Below are positions 16,138-25,550 of a stretch of DNA of 32,933 bases, one piece after another (the first letter of the stretch is position 1; each line of letters opens with the position of its first letter). The notes under the pieces were generated by a model, which was not told the DNA's origin, made no database searches, and saw only the letters and a list, made by a program, of their open reading frames with translations. The translations under genes and the position numbers were made by a program. Source of the DNA: a virus; the IMG/VR virus record IMGVR_UViG_3300044825_001094, positions 1 to 32,933 of that record. One strand, given 5' to 3'.

Positions 16138-16680
16138 ATGCTTAAGATTGATGTGGATGGAGTTGAGTCATTCAACAATGAAACATCCGAGTTTACTACC
16201 GGCCCAGGGTTCACTCTGAGGTTCGAGCATTCTTTGGTCTCACTGTCAAAATGGGAGTCAAAACACAAAGTACCTTTCCTGAGCACAACAGACAAAACTC
16301 AGGAACAAATCATGGACTACTTGGGGTTCATGCTTCTCGACGATGTAGACCCAAGTTTACTCCTGTTTCTCAACGCGAGTCAGCTCAACTTGATTAACGA
16401 CTACATTGAATCTCCAGAATCAGCTACGACATTCGGACAGTTGCCTTCAGAGCAAGCCTATCGCGGAGAGATCATCACCGCAGAGTTGGTTTACTACTGG
16501 ATGGTTGCTTTCACGATTCCGTTTGAGTGTGAGACATGGCACATCAACCGATTGTTTGCCCTGGTCAAGATCTGTAACATCAAGAACAGCCCTGGGAAGT
16601 CCATGCCAAAGGCTGACATTGCACGACGCAACCGTGAGCTTAACGAACAACGAAAAGCTCAACTCGGAACTAGGGGATAA
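16138..16680 (+). CDS. Tail assembly chaperone
   Basis: A 180-residue acidic-helical protein with 'FEHSLVSLSKWESKHKVPFL' then 'STTDKTQEQIMDYL', a hallmark of tail assembly chaperones in many siphoviruses. These bind the tape measure protein and recruit tube subunits. Such genes usually produce a longer -1 frameshift product before the tape measure gene. I find no canonical slippery heptamer near its end, and the gene is followed not by a second chaperone frame but by a second tube paralog. GAGGAGACC supplies the ribosome site. Confidence 0.8.
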   Translation: MLKIDVDGVESFNNETSEFTTGPGFTLRFEHSLVSLSKWESKHKVPFLSTTDKTQEQIMDYLGFMLLDDVDPSLLLFLNASQLNLINDYIESPESATTFGQLPSEQAYRGEIITAELVYYWMVAFTIPFECETWHINRLFALVKICNIKNSPGKSMPKADIARRNRELNEQRKAQLGTRG

Positions 16681-16692
16681 CAAGGAGGGTAG

Positions 16693-17502
16693 ATGGCAAC
16701 GCTAACGTGGGACGAAGTTGGAACCAGAACGTTTCAGTCCGGTCTAGACCGTGGAGTTCTTTACTTCCCCGACGGACGAGTGTATCCATGGAATGGCCTC
16801 ACCAACGTCCAAAAGAACTTTGGTCAGAGTGCAGAACCAATTCACTTTGACGGCGTGAAGATTGCTGACATTGTGAGTACGGAGGGCTTTTCTGCCACCA
16901 TCTCAGCAATCACTTACCCGGAGGAATTCGAGGAGTTCTACGGTCACGCAGAACTTCGCAGTGGTGTGTACCTTGGTGATCAGCCATCAAAGACGTTTAC
17001 TCTGGCGTACAGAACCAAAGTTGGTAATGACGTCGCTGGTGATTCGGCTGGGTACAAGATTCACATCATCTACAACGCATCGGCAGTTCCATCAGATCAC
17101 TCATATTCTACGGTCTCTGATGATCCTGAGTTGAGTGAGTTTGAATGGGAGCTAACAGCAACTCCTGTCCCGCTGACAAACTACAGGCCTTCTGCGCACA
17201 TCACGTTGGATTCAACGAAGATGGTTCCATCGCTGATGAATTACATCGAGAGTCAGCTGTATGGGACGTCTACTACAGCGCCGATCATGATCCCGCTTCA
17301 AGGACTGGTTAACCTCATCAACGAGTGGTATCTGCTTCTTGTTGTTGACAACGAAGATGGGACATTCACTGTGTCCACGGATTATCCAGAGTACATTGAG
17401 ATGATCAACGACACAACGTACGACATCCACAGCGCAACCATCACGTGGATTGACGCAAACACATACGACCTCACTGGAACGAAAGACATCCCAGAACCCT
17501 AA
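16693..17502 (+). CDS. Second major tail protein paralog
   Basis: A 269-residue protein colinear with the main tail tube protein: 'TWDEVGTRTFQSGLDRGVLY', 'YPEEFEEFYGHAELRSGVYL', 'TLAYRTKVGNDVAGDSAGYK' and 'FEWELTATPVPLT' all align with 15220-16110. The C-terminal domain differs: 'VVDNEDGTFTVSTDY' onward is a short beta domain found at the ends of other phage virion proteins. Codon use is ordinary, without the C-ending bias of the first copy, so it is probably made in lower amounts. It may form a distinct ring at one end of the tube or a minor tube subunit. The paralogy is seen; the specialised role is inferred. Confidence 0.8.
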   Translation: MATLTWDEVGTRTFQSGLDRGVLYFPDGRVYPWNGLTNVQKNFGQSAEPIHFDGVKIADIVSTEGFSATISAITYPEEFEEFYGHAELRSGVYLGDQPSKTFTLAYRTKVGNDVAGDSAGYKIHIIYNASAVPSDHSYSTVSDDPELSEFEWELTATPVPLTNYRPSAHITLDSTKMVPSLMNYIESQLYGTSTTAPIMIPLQGLVNLINEWYLLLVVDNEDGTFTVSTDYPEYIEMINDTTYDIHSATITWIDANTYDLTGTKDIPEP

Positions 17503-17513
17503 AGGAGGATGAC

Positions 17514-18149
17514 ATGCCAGAGGCAACTGTTAGAGTCTTTACTGCCGCTCGAATGCAAGCAATTGAAGACGACACCATCGTCAGCGGCACGGTGACTGGA
17601 GACAACCTCATCCTCACCAAGAAGGGCGGTGGGACTGTCAATGCCGGAAACGTTCGAGGCGAGCAGGGTATTCCAGGCCCAATCAACCAGACCGCTCTTG
17701 ATAATGCGATTGCGGCAAGCCACCCCGGGTGCGTTCTTACCACTTCCGCAAATCAGTCAGGTCCAACGACGTCTGGATCTTGGTGGAATATCTCCTGGAA
17801 TGGAGTCGATCTTCGTGACACAGGTAATCTTTTCCACCCAACGCCTGGGAGTGATGTAATCAATATTCCGTACACGGGTTGGTATCTTCTGTCTGGTTCG
17901 ATTGTGTACGAGGCTAGTGTTGTTGGGCCTCGTATGGTTCGATACACCATTGGCGGCATTGGCGATAACAGGTTGGCAGCTATTGGTTCTGAAGGAATGG
18001 GTGCTTTCTCATGTCGCGTTCCATTCGCTCAGGAAGTTTTCTTAAACTCTGGAGACCTTCTCAGAATCTCTGGCAGGCAGGTTTCTGGCGGGCAGCTGAA
18101 CATTCTTGCTGGATGTAACTTAGCAGTCAGGTTCTTGTCAGCAGCTTAA
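17514..18149 (+). CDS. Collagen-like / C1q-like virion protein
   Basis: A 211-residue protein. Residues 1-47 repeat the anchor domain of the small tail protein at 3514. Residues 49-56 are short collagen-like triplets (GEQGIPGP). Residues about 70-211 look like a C1q/TNF-like jelly roll ('IPYTGWYLLSGSIVYEA', 'FLNSGDLLRISGRQ', 'LAVRFLSAA'). Such trimers often decorate heads or tails and can bind surfaces. It sits between the second tube gene and the gp10-like gene, an unusual slot for a fibre. AAAGGAGGATG precedes the start. Confidence 0.7.
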   Translation: MPEATVRVFTAARMQAIEDDTIVSGTVTGDNLILTKKGGGTVNAGNVRGEQGIPGPINQTALDNAIAASHPGCVLTTSANQSGPTTSGSWWNISWNGVDLRDTGNLFHPTPGSDVINIPYTGWYLLSGSIVYEASVVGPRMVRYTIGGIGDNRLAAIGSEGMGAFSCRVPFAQEVFLNSGDLLRISGRQVSGGQLNILAGCNLAVRFLSAA

Positions 18150-18185
18150 AGTAAACTGAGCAATCCGTCAAAATGGGAGTAGATT

Positions 18186-18563
18186 GTGTCTTTTGGATTC
18201 ACAACTCACGGAGACTTCAAAGTCATTGAGACTTTCTTGAAGCGGGTTTCCACTGGGGACCTCTACTCTCAGCTTGATTCGTACGGGCAGCAGGGCGTTG
18301 AAGCTCTAAGGAAAGCCACACCAAAACGAAGTAGTGAAACAGCCGAAAGCTGGGGCTACCGAGTTATCAAGAGCAAGACCAACCCTGGGATTGAGTGGTA
18401 CAACACCCACACCAATCGAGGAGCTAACATCGCGATTCTCATTCAGTATGGTCACGGTACTGGCACTGGCGGTTACGTTCAGGGGATTGACTACATCAAC
18501 CCGGCGATGCGTCCCCTATTCGAGAAGATCGCAGACGACATCTGGAAGGAGGTCACCAAATGA
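18186..18563 (+). CDS. HK97 gp10-like tail completion protein
   Basis: A 125-residue protein with the pattern of HK97 gp10-like neck proteins: 'GVEALRKATPKRSSETAESW' then 'IQYGHGTGTGGYVQGIDYIN' and 'AMRPLFEKIADDIWKEV'. GTG 18186 is the likely start, with GGGAG at 18174-18178. In most phages this gene is among the neck genes after the capsid, but here it lies directly before the tape measure and overlaps it by ATGA. The family call is fairly firm; whether it acts at the neck or in tail assembly here is open. Confidence 0.7.
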   Translation: MSFGFTTHGDFKVIETFLKRVSTGDLYSQLDSYGQQGVEALRKATPKRSSETAESWGYRVIKSKTNPGIEWYNTHTNRGANIAILIQYGHGTGTGGYVQGIDYINPAMRPLFEKIADDIWKEVTK

Positions 18564-21500
18564 GTGGATCAGTTGACAACAAAGTCGTTAAGATGACGTT
18601 TGATAACTCATCTTTCCAGAAGAACGTCGCGGACACAATGTCCACGCTCGACAAACTCAAAGCCGCACTGAACTTTGATGGCGCTAAGAAGGGTATGAGT
18701 ACCCTTGGCGCAGAAGCGGGTAAGGTCAATCTGGGGCCGATTCATACCCAGATCGAAAGTGTCAATGCTGGCTTCCTGGCTATGGCTACAGTAGCCGCAA
18801 CAGTGCTTTCGGGGATCACCTCAAAGGCTCTGGCTGCCGGTGGCTCCATGGTCAAAGCACTTTCTCTTGAGCCAGTCATGGACGGCTTCAAAGAGTACGA
18901 AGTCAACATGGAGTCTATCCAGACCATCTTGGCTAATACAAAGGGTGACGGGACCAACCTCGAACAGGTTAATGCCGCTCTTGACGAGATGAACACATAC
19001 TCGGACAAGACCATCTACAACTTCTCGCAGATGTCAAAGAACGTCTCGAAGTTTACCGCGGCTGGTATTGACCTGGAAACTTCAGTCTCCTCGATCAAGG
19101 GTCTGGCGAACGTTGCCGCTCTTACCGGCGTGAAGAACGAAGAAGCTCAGCGAGCAATGTTCCAGTTGTCACAGGCTTTGAGCTCTGGCACGGTCAAGCT
19201 CAGGGACTGGGTTTCTGTTGAGCAGACAGGCGGTATGGCTGGTGAGCAGTTCCAGAGCGCACTTGTCACGACAGGTATGGCTCTAGGCGAGCTTACTCAG
19301 ATGCCGGTTGGCTCTACGTTTGAGGACTGGACCAACAAGAACGGTAAGTTCCGTGACTCGCTTGAGTCCGGCTGGCTGACCGCAGACGTCCTCACGACCA
19401 CTCTTGGGGCTATTGCTGGAGACCTCGACGCAATCGAGTTGTCCGACATGGGCTTCACTGATGAGCAGGTCGTCAAGATGGTTGAGTTGGGGCAGACCGC
19501 TCTGGCTTCAGCTCAAGACGTCAAGACTGCTACTCAGCTTTTCCAGACAATCAAGGAGACCATCGGTTCTGGTTGGGCTAAGTCCTTCCAGACTGTGATT
19601 GGTAACTTCGTCGAGGCTAAAGCCCTCTTCACAAACCTCAACAACTACATCGGCGGCTTCATCGCTAAGAACGCTGAGGCCCGTAACAAGGTCCTTGCTG
19701 AGTGGAAGTGGTTTGGTGGTAGAGAGCAGCTGATGGGCGGCCTGATGGCCTCTCTGGGGGCTCTACGGAGCATCCTGAAGCCTGTTGGTGATGCGTTCCG
19801 TGAAGTCTTCCCCAAGAAGACCGCAGTAGACCTCTACAACATCACAAAAGCATTCCGAGAGTTTGCCGAACGGATGATCTTGAGTGAAGATGGGGCTAAA
19901 CGCCTCAAGCAGATCTTCACTGGTCTGTTCTCCATATTCTCGATTGCCATTGCCATCGTCAAGGGGCTCTACAGCGTCTTCACGTCGTTGGTTTCGGTTT
20001 TCGTCGAAATCATCGGTGGCTTCGGAGGCGCAGCTGGCTCCGCGGGAGATTTCATCTCAAAGCTTCGAGAGATGCTCGTCGATGAAGGCGGTATCGCGAA
20101 GTTCTTCAAGATGATCACTGACAACATCGCTAAACTTGGTGATGCAGTCAAGTGGGTCAAGGAGAAGCTCAGCAACGTCTTCACCTTCGGTAAGGGTGGG
20201 GGCGGTAAGGGCGGAGACCCTGGTGCTTTTGCTGGGATCGTCGAGAAACTCAAGAACCTCTTCGAGCGGCTCGGTGAGATTGCCAATGAGATTGGCAAGA
20301 AGATCTCTACGGCCAAGAACGCTATTGGTGACTTCTTCGGGGCTATTGGCGATGGAGCCAGCAGTGCTGGTGAAGGTATCGCGAATGGTGTTGAGGGCTT
20401 CATCCAGAAGATCACCGATGCTCTGAATTCTGATGCATTTGCTCCGGCTCTGGCCGCGGTAGGCGTCGGTATATTTGGGGCGATCGGTATGGGCATCCGT
20501 AGCTTCCTCAAGAGTGGTCAGGGCGTCTTTGACTCTCTGAAAGAGGTCATGGCTCAGATCGGTACCAGTGCTGCTGATGTTCTTGATAGCGTCAGTGGCG
20601 CAGTCAAGTCCTTCCAGAACAACATTCGAGCGGATACGCTTCGCAAGATTGCTGTTGCTATGGCCATCCTTACTGTCTCTTTGATCGCTCTGTCGTTCAT
20701 TGATGGTAAGAAGTTGGCCAAGGCTCTTGCTGGTGTGGCTGCTGGTATGGGCGCTTTGGTTGCTTCGCTAGCCCTACTCTCAAAGATCGAAACAAACCCC
20801 GTCAAGATGACCGCCCTTGCAGTGTCAATGAGCCTCGTTGCTGTAGCAGCGGCTCTCCTAGGTGTAGCTGTGACCATATTCTCCAAGATGAATCTTGGTG
20901 AGATGGCTAAGGGTCTACTTGGCGTCTTTGTTGCTATGGACATCATGGCTCGAGCAGCACAGGTCTTCAGTAAGAACAACAGCAGCTTCATTGCCACTGG
21001 GCTCAGTCTCATCGTCATGTCCGCGGCGCTTTGGATCTTTGCTCAGGCAATCAAGATGTTCAACGCCATTGATGCTGGGGTTCTCCTCAAGGGGATGCTT
21101 ACCATCGCGGTTATTCTTGGTGGGTTTGCTCTATTCACCAACTTGGTGGATAAAGACGAGCTCATGAAGTTGTCCATTGCCTTCGGTTTGATGGTGATCA
21201 GCCTTCATGGAATGAAGCGTGTCATCGAGCAGATGGCTGCTATTCCAGCAGGAGAATTGATCAAGGGTCTGCTTGCGGTTGCTGCCTCACTTACGATCAT
21301 TGTTATTGCGGTCAAGAATCTCCCTGAAAAGAGCGAGATGACCAAGGCAGGCGCAGGCTTGCTTCTGATCGCAGCGTCTCTTTGGATCGTAGCTGAAGCT
21401 GTGACTAAGCTGTCCCAAATCAACCTGGTTGGTCTTGGCGCTGCTTTGTTCTCAGTTCTCTTCATCATGACAATTATGGTGAACGCAGCTAACCTCATGA

Positions 21501-23284
21501 CCACGGCAATGCCTGGTGCTGCAGCTATGGTAGTCATGGCTGGGGCTCTTTGGTTGCTAGCTGAAGTAATCGAGAAAATCGGGTCGATCCCATTTGGTGA
21601 TCTACTCAAGGGTCTTCTTGGTCTTGCTGGGATCCTGCTCATCCTTGGTCTTGCCGCAGCTGCACTAGTTGCTTTCCCGCTTCTTGGTGTTGCTCTAGAA
21701 GTCATTGGTACCTCGCTTATTCTCATTGGTGTAGGCTTCGCGGCCTTTGGCGCAGGTATCTACTTGGCTGCTAAGGGTCTTGAGACCTTCATTGCCCTTG
21801 GTGATGAAGCTGGACCTGCTCTCGTAGAGATGCTATCGAATGTTGCATCAGTCGTCCCAGAGATGGCTAAGGCGTTCGGTGAGGCATTCGTCGAGTTTGT
21901 CAAGGTGATTGCTGATAAGGCTGGCGAGATCGTTGACGCGATGGGTGAACTTCTTACTAAGATCTTGGATAAGATCATTGAGCTGGCGCCTAAGTTTGGT
22001 GAAGCGATGAACGCCATCATGACCGTTATTCTCGACGTCCTCGAGGCTCAGGGTCCTCGTATGATCGAAGTGGGTCTTATGCTGCTTACGAATTTCCTTA
22101 CTGGTGTTCGTGACAATATGGAACAACTAACAACACTTGGCCTTGAGATTCTGACGAACTTCATAAACGGTCTCACGGCCGGTCTTCCGAATCTTGCCAC
22201 GTCAATCACGTTCTTTATCCAGGTGATGGCAGAGCAGTTCCGCCTTAATATTCCGATTATTATTCAGGCGGGCGTCGATATGTTAGTGGCCTTCTTGAAC
22301 GGAGTTGCCTTGGCGATTCCACAGATTGGCGCGGCTATTGGAAACGTCATTGTGGCACTAGTCACAGCTGTCGGCAATGAGGGCGGTCGTATTGCTGCCG
22401 CAGGCGTTAATGCGTTGGCTCAGTTTATATTTGGAATTCTTGGCGAGCTTCCCGGAATTGTGACAACCGCGGGTCAGATGATTGAAGACCTCGTTACTGC
22501 GATTGGCGACGAGGCTAAAGATGTCGCTACTGCTGGTAAAGACACGGCCATCGAATTCCTTGATGGTTTGGTCGATGACACAATTGACTTCATCAATAAA
22601 GCAGGTAAGCTCTTGATCAAGCTCCTTGATGGGATTGAATCGGCTATTCGTCGATATTCTCCTCAGATCAGGGAGAAGGGTAAGGGTATTGCTGGCGCGT
22701 TGATCGACGGCATTACTGGTGGTCTTGGCGACAACGTAGGAAAGGTTGTCAGTAAGATCAAGTCGGTTGCTGGGGATGCTATTGGTGCTGCACTCAAGGT
22801 GTTTGGTATCAACTCTCCGTCTCGAGTGTTCCGAAAGATTGGTCGCGGACTTAACGAGGGCTTGGTCCTCGGTATTCAGGACGACACCAGTAAGTCTGTC
22901 GGAGCAGTCAAGGGTATGGCTAACTCCACCATCGTCGCTTTCGGGCAGGCTATGAGTGGTATCGACCTCAGCAACATGGACGAGTTCAACCCCACAATCA
23001 CACCTGTTCTTGACCTCACACGAGTCAGTCAAGATGCCCGTGGTCTTGCAGGAATGCTAGGGACGGCACCAATGACGGCAAGTCTGTCTGCTCAGCAGGC
23101 ACGATATTTGTCGGGCGCTCAGACTTCCTCTTCGGCTACTCCGGATGCTACGGCTACTGGTGGACCCACTGAGATCAAGTTCGAGCAGAACATCTACGCC
23201 CCGGAGGCCCTCTCCGCGGACGACATCTACCGCAGCACTAGAGGCCAGATTGCAATGGCGAAGGAGGAACTCCAAATCCCATGA
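18560..23284 (+). CDS. Tape measure protein
   Basis: A 1574-residue protein, the largest in the window. Residues about 105-265 are the phage tape-measure domain ('YEVNMESIQTILANT', 'MNTYSDKTIYNFSQMSKNV', 'KFTAAGIDLETSVSSIKGLA'). Residues about 290-560 are amphipathic helices. Residues about 712-1070 are highly hydrophobic and built from about six roughly 60-residue repeats, probably membrane-inserting during DNA delivery. The C-terminal part has 'FGINSPSRVFRKIGRGLNEG', a common tape-measure motif. At about 1.5 angstrom per residue the tail would be roughly 240 nm. The gene is coupled to the one before it and to Dit (ATGA at both ends). Confidence 0.95.
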   Translation: MSGSVDNKVVKMTFDNSSFQKNVADTMSTLDKLKAALNFDGAKKGMSTLGAEAGKVNLGPIHTQIESVNAGFLAMATVAATVLSGITSKALAAGGSMVKALSLEPVMDGFKEYEVNMESIQTILANTKGDGTNLEQVNAALDEMNTYSDKTIYNFSQMSKNVSKFTAAGIDLETSVSSIKGLANVAALTGVKNEEAQRAMFQLSQALSSGTVKLRDWVSVEQTGGMAGEQFQSALVTTGMALGELTQMPVGSTFEDWTNKNGKFRDSLESGWLTADVLTTTLGAIAGDLDAIELSDMGFTDEQVVKMVELGQTALASAQDVKTATQLFQTIKETIGSGWAKSFQTVIGNFVEAKALFTNLNNYIGGFIAKNAEARNKVLAEWKWFGGREQLMGGLMASLGALRSILKPVGDAFREVFPKKTAVDLYNITKAFREFAERMILSEDGAKRLKQIFTGLFSIFSIAIAIVKGLYSVFTSLVSVFVEIIGGFGGAAGSAGDFISKLREMLVDEGGIAKFFKMITDNIAKLGDAVKWVKEKLSNVFTFGKGGGGKGGDPGAFAGIVEKLKNLFERLGEIANEIGKKISTAKNAIGDFFGAIGDGASSAGEGIANGVEGFIQKITDALNSDAFAPALAAVGVGIFGAIGMGIRSFLKSGQGVFDSLKEVMAQIGTSAADVLDSVSGAVKSFQNNIRADTLRKIAVAMAILTVSLIALSFIDGKKLAKALAGVAAGMGALVASLALLSKIETNPVKMTALAVSMSLVAVAAALLGVAVTIFSKMNLGEMAKGLLGVFVAMDIMARAAQVFSKNNSSFIATGLSLIVMSAALWIFAQAIKMFNAIDAGVLLKGMLTIAVILGGFALFTNLVDKDELMKLSIAFGLMVISLHGMKRVIEQMAAIPAGELIKGLLAVAASLTIIVIAVKNLPEKSEMTKAGAGLLLIAASLWIVAEAVTKLSQINLVGLGAALFSVLFIMTIMVNAANLMTTAMPGAAAMVVMAGALWLLAEVIEKIGSIPFGDLLKGLLGLAGILLILGLAAAALVAFPLLGVALEVIGTSLILIGVGFAAFGAGIYLAAKGLETFIALGDEAGPALVEMLSNVASVVPEMAKAFGEAFVEFVKVIADKAGEIVDAMGELLTKILDKIIELAPKFGEAMNAIMTVILDVLEAQGPRMIEVGLMLLTNFLTGVRDNMEQLTTLGLEILTNFINGLTAGLPNLATSITFFIQVMAEQFRLNIPIIIQAGVDMLVAFLNGVALAIPQIGAAIGNVIVALVTAVGNEGGRIAAAGVNALAQFIFGILGELPGIVTTAGQMIEDLVTAIGDEAKDVATAGKDTAIEFLDGLVDDTIDFINKAGKLLIKLLDGIESAIRRYSPQIREKGKGIAGALIDGITGGLGDNVGKVVSKIKSVAGDAIGAALKVFGINSPSRVFRKIGRGLNEGLVLGIQDDTSKSVGAVKGMANSTIVAFGQAMSGIDLSNMDEFNPTITPVLDLTRVSQDARGLAGMLGTAPMTASLSAQQARYLSGAQTSSSATPDATATGGPTEIKFEQNIYAPEALSADDIYRSTRGQIAMAKEELQIP
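20696..21780 (+). repeat. About six degenerate 60-residue repeats in tape measure
   Basis: At the protein level a unit recurs at residues near 712, 775, 835, 893, 953 and 1008. Each opens with a short turn and 'G..L.KGLL.v...L' (for example 'IPAGELIKGLLAVAASLTII', 'IPFGDLLKGLLGLAGILLIL'), followed by a second hydrophobic helix. Spacing is 55-63 residues. DNA-level identity is low, so the repeats are old. Confidence 0.6.
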
Positions 23285-24126
23285 ACTTCACCGATGTATA
23301 TCTCCTCAACGGTAGCGGTGCTGAAGTAATGCACATGAGCCGTGTGAACTCCGCCGGGTATCCCTATATTCTCAAGGCCTTCACGGGTCTTGATGTTGAC
23401 GGGATCTCGGCGAGGTTCTACGGTAAAAGCACTACCGGACAGAACTTCTACAGCATGGGCCTCGGTAAACGAGAGATCGTGCTTAGGGTTGTCATCAACC
23501 CCGATTACTCTGCCGGACAAACAGTTGACTCACTTCGATCTGCGGTGTACAAAGCCATTCATTCTAATCGTACAGCTCTAATGACGCTGCGATTCGATAA
23601 CAATGAGTACTCTCAAGCAGTAATTAGTGGCTTTGTCACCAAAGTCGAGGTGGGGCACTTCAACAGTGTTCCGGAACTTCAGATCACGCTTGACTGTAGC
23701 CGCGATCCTCTGTTGCGTAGTGAAGCCGAAAACGTGGTGAGCATATTTCCCAACGCGCCGACGATCGACGTTGTTGATAACGAGTCCACAGCTCCTCACG
23801 GATTCAAGATGACTCTTGAATGCTCAACAAACGTATCGTTTATCCGGTTCTCAGACACAACGCCGGATTCATGGACGTTTGAGGTTACCCCTGGGACGAT
23901 CAATGGATTGGTTGGTTTTCGTGTTGGCGATATGCTATATTTCTCCAGCGAAGACAAGAATCGGTACTTTTACATTGTTCGCAATGGAGATGCGTACCAC
24001 CTAGCGCATAAAATCAAGGCGCTTTCGATCTGGCCATACATGTTCCCAGGTGAGACTTCGTTCCAGATGACCTCTGGGTTTGGTCTCATTGAACTGTCCT
24101 ACAAGAATGCGTACTGGGGGGTCTGA
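23281..24126 (+). CDS. Distal tail protein (Dit)
   Basis: A 281-residue protein with the Dit layout. The N-terminal ring domain reads 'MNFTDVYLLNGSGAEV', 'YILKAFTGLDVDGIS', 'NFYSMGLGKREIVLRVVINP' and 'TALMTLRFDNNEYSQAVI'. It is followed by 'PELQITLDCSRDPLLRSEAE' and a C-terminal beta domain. The order tape measure, Dit, baseplate protein is the standard siphovirus order. Dit forms the hexameric hub at the tail tip on which receptor-binding proteins are mounted. It overlaps the tape measure by ATGA and shares one base with the next gene. Confidence 0.85.
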   Translation: MNFTDVYLLNGSGAEVMHMSRVNSAGYPYILKAFTGLDVDGISARFYGKSTTGQNFYSMGLGKREIVLRVVINPDYSAGQTVDSLRSAVYKAIHSNRTALMTLRFDNNEYSQAVISGFVTKVEVGHFNSVPELQITLDCSRDPLLRSEAENVVSIFPNAPTIDVVDNESTAPHGFKMTLECSTNVSFIRFSDTTPDSWTFEVTPGTINGLVGFRVGDMLYFSSEDKNRYFYIVRNGDAYHLAHKIKALSIWPYMFPGETSFQMTSGFGLIELSYKNAYWGV

Positions 24127-25310
24127 TGGATCTGTTCACTTTCGGTAAAACTTCCACCGCATTCAATCTTCAATCTGCACAAATGGTCAATGGCTATGAC
24201 AGCGCGACTTGGACTGAAAAGTTTCGAGACGCGTCGGACTTTGTCATTGTTGGCGGATTGGACAGTAATCTTGAGGCGCAACTTCCGATTGGTAATCTGA
24301 TCTCCCACGTCGATACCGAAGAAGTGATGGTCATTGAGAACCATCAGATCAAAGTAGGTAAAGACAAGTCTGAGGTCGTCATATCTGGGCGAGGGTTTGA
24401 GACTTTCCTAGAAAACCGTATTGTTGGAAGTAACCGAGCTTGGCCAGCCACCTCTTTCCCTCAAAGCCAGTGGTCCTTGATCGGCAACAGAAACGATGTC
24501 ATTGCTCGACAGATGATCGCAGAGCACATTGACTGGCAAGATCTGATCATGGATAGCGATTCTTTGGCTTACGTAAACACGTATGTGGACGGATTCATCA
24601 GTGAGTTGTTCAAACCAATGTTCGACCCTGTTGAAAGCGAATTCACAAGAGATACGGTTTACAAACATGTCATCGATCTGTTGGCAATCGATAATCTTGG
24701 CTTCACTGCAGTTCGCCCAACCGGGAAGAACTATGATGATGGTCTAGACCAGCCAACTCGCTACGGTGCAGATTACGTAACCCTTAAGATCTACCCTGGG
24801 TTTGAGCGTACTCAAGACGTGGTGTTCTCTCATGAACTCGGCGATATTGAGGAAGCTGAATACTTGAGGTCCAATAAGTCACTCAAGACATCATGTCTGG
24901 TTGTTAGTCGATGGTTTGTTGTTATGGTCCACGGACCGGAAGCAAACTACTCGCGGCGGACGATGGTTCTTGATGCAAAAGACCTTGATGAGCAGTACGA
25001 TCAGGTTCCTTGGCCTCCAATCGATGCCAGAACTAAAGCCATCATGTCCCAAAGGGGTCGTGCGGCGATTCAGAAGAAGCGTGCGGTTGCTATCAGCAGC
25101 ATCAAGATCAACCAAACGCAGCAGTCGTTCAAGTACCGCGAACACTACAATCTTGGTGATTTGGTTACCGTCCACGGGGAGTACAACTCCTCTTCGGTTC
25201 AGCAAGTCATGGAGCACGTAGAGATTGAGGACGAGAACGGCTCTGTCAGCTACCCAACCCTAACAGAACCCTTTGCAGGAGGTTACTATGTCCCCCGTCA
25301 GTTCTTTTAG
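24126..25310 (+). CDS. ReqiPepy6 Gp37-like tail tip protein
   Basis: A 394-residue protein matching the ReqiPepy6 Gp37-like family, a tail hub of the gp27 type. Seen are 'NLISHVDTEEVMVIENHQIK', 'VVISGRGFETFLENRI', a middle beta region, and 'AISSIKINQTQQSFKYREHY' then 'NLGDLVTVHGEY' near the end. It follows Dit and would close the tube until contact. No peptidoglycan hydrolase domain is attached. Its last 23 bases overlap the holin gene, which marks the end of the structural run. Confidence 0.85.
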   Translation: MDLFTFGKTSTAFNLQSAQMVNGYDSATWTEKFRDASDFVIVGGLDSNLEAQLPIGNLISHVDTEEVMVIENHQIKVGKDKSEVVISGRGFETFLENRIVGSNRAWPATSFPQSQWSLIGNRNDVIARQMIAEHIDWQDLIMDSDSLAYVNTYVDGFISELFKPMFDPVESEFTRDTVYKHVIDLLAIDNLGFTAVRPTGKNYDDGLDQPTRYGADYVTLKIYPGFERTQDVVFSHELGDIEEAEYLRSNKSLKTSCLVVSRWFVVMVHGPEANYSRRTMVLDAKDLDEQYDQVPWPPIDARTKAIMSQRGRAAIQKKRAVAISSIKINQTQQSFKYREHYNLGDLVTVHGEYNSSSVQQVMEHVEIEDENGSVSYPTLTEPFAGGYYVPRQFF

Positions 25311-25539
25311 TATGTCGAATACGGCATACGATCTGATCAAACGATTCGTGACGATTGTGTCACCAGCCCTGATTACCCTCTACATCACTCTGGCCCAGGT
25401 TTGGGGTTGGGTTGGTTACGAGAAGGTTGTCTTGAGCATGGCTGCAGTCACCACCTTCCTTGGCGTCATCATCGGGCTCAGCTCGAAACGGTATAATCAG
25501 GAAGTCACGGACCTGTTTGCTTCTGACGAATCAGTCTGA
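25288..25539 (+). CDS. r1t-like holin
   Basis: An 83-residue protein with two transmembrane helices (about 19-37 and 47-65) separated by 'QVWGWVGYEK', ending in a charged cytoplasmic tail 'SKRYNQEVTDLFASDESV'. The size, 'YDLIKRFVTIVSPALITLYI' and topology fit the phage r1t holin family, which makes membrane holes that release endolysin. ATG 25288 is preferred because AGGAGGTT at 25278-25284 precedes it; ATG 25312 lacks a ribosome site. No endolysin gene is visible next to it. Confidence 0.8.
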   Translation: MSPVSSFSMSNTAYDLIKRFVTIVSPALITLYITLAQVWGWVGYEKVVLSMAAVTTFLGVIIGLSSKRYNQEVTDLFASDESV

Positions 25540-25550
25540 GGAGGCTTGTC

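Noticed and set aside
16660-16705. Programmed -1 frameshift at the end of the tail chaperone gene
   Set aside because: No canonical slippery heptamer is seen, and the -1 frame gives no second chaperone domain before the next gene begins.
19969-23032. Several minus-strand frames opposite the tape measure gene
   Set aside because: The tape measure frame is continuous with conserved domains, and the opposite frames are fragmentary and unfamiliar.
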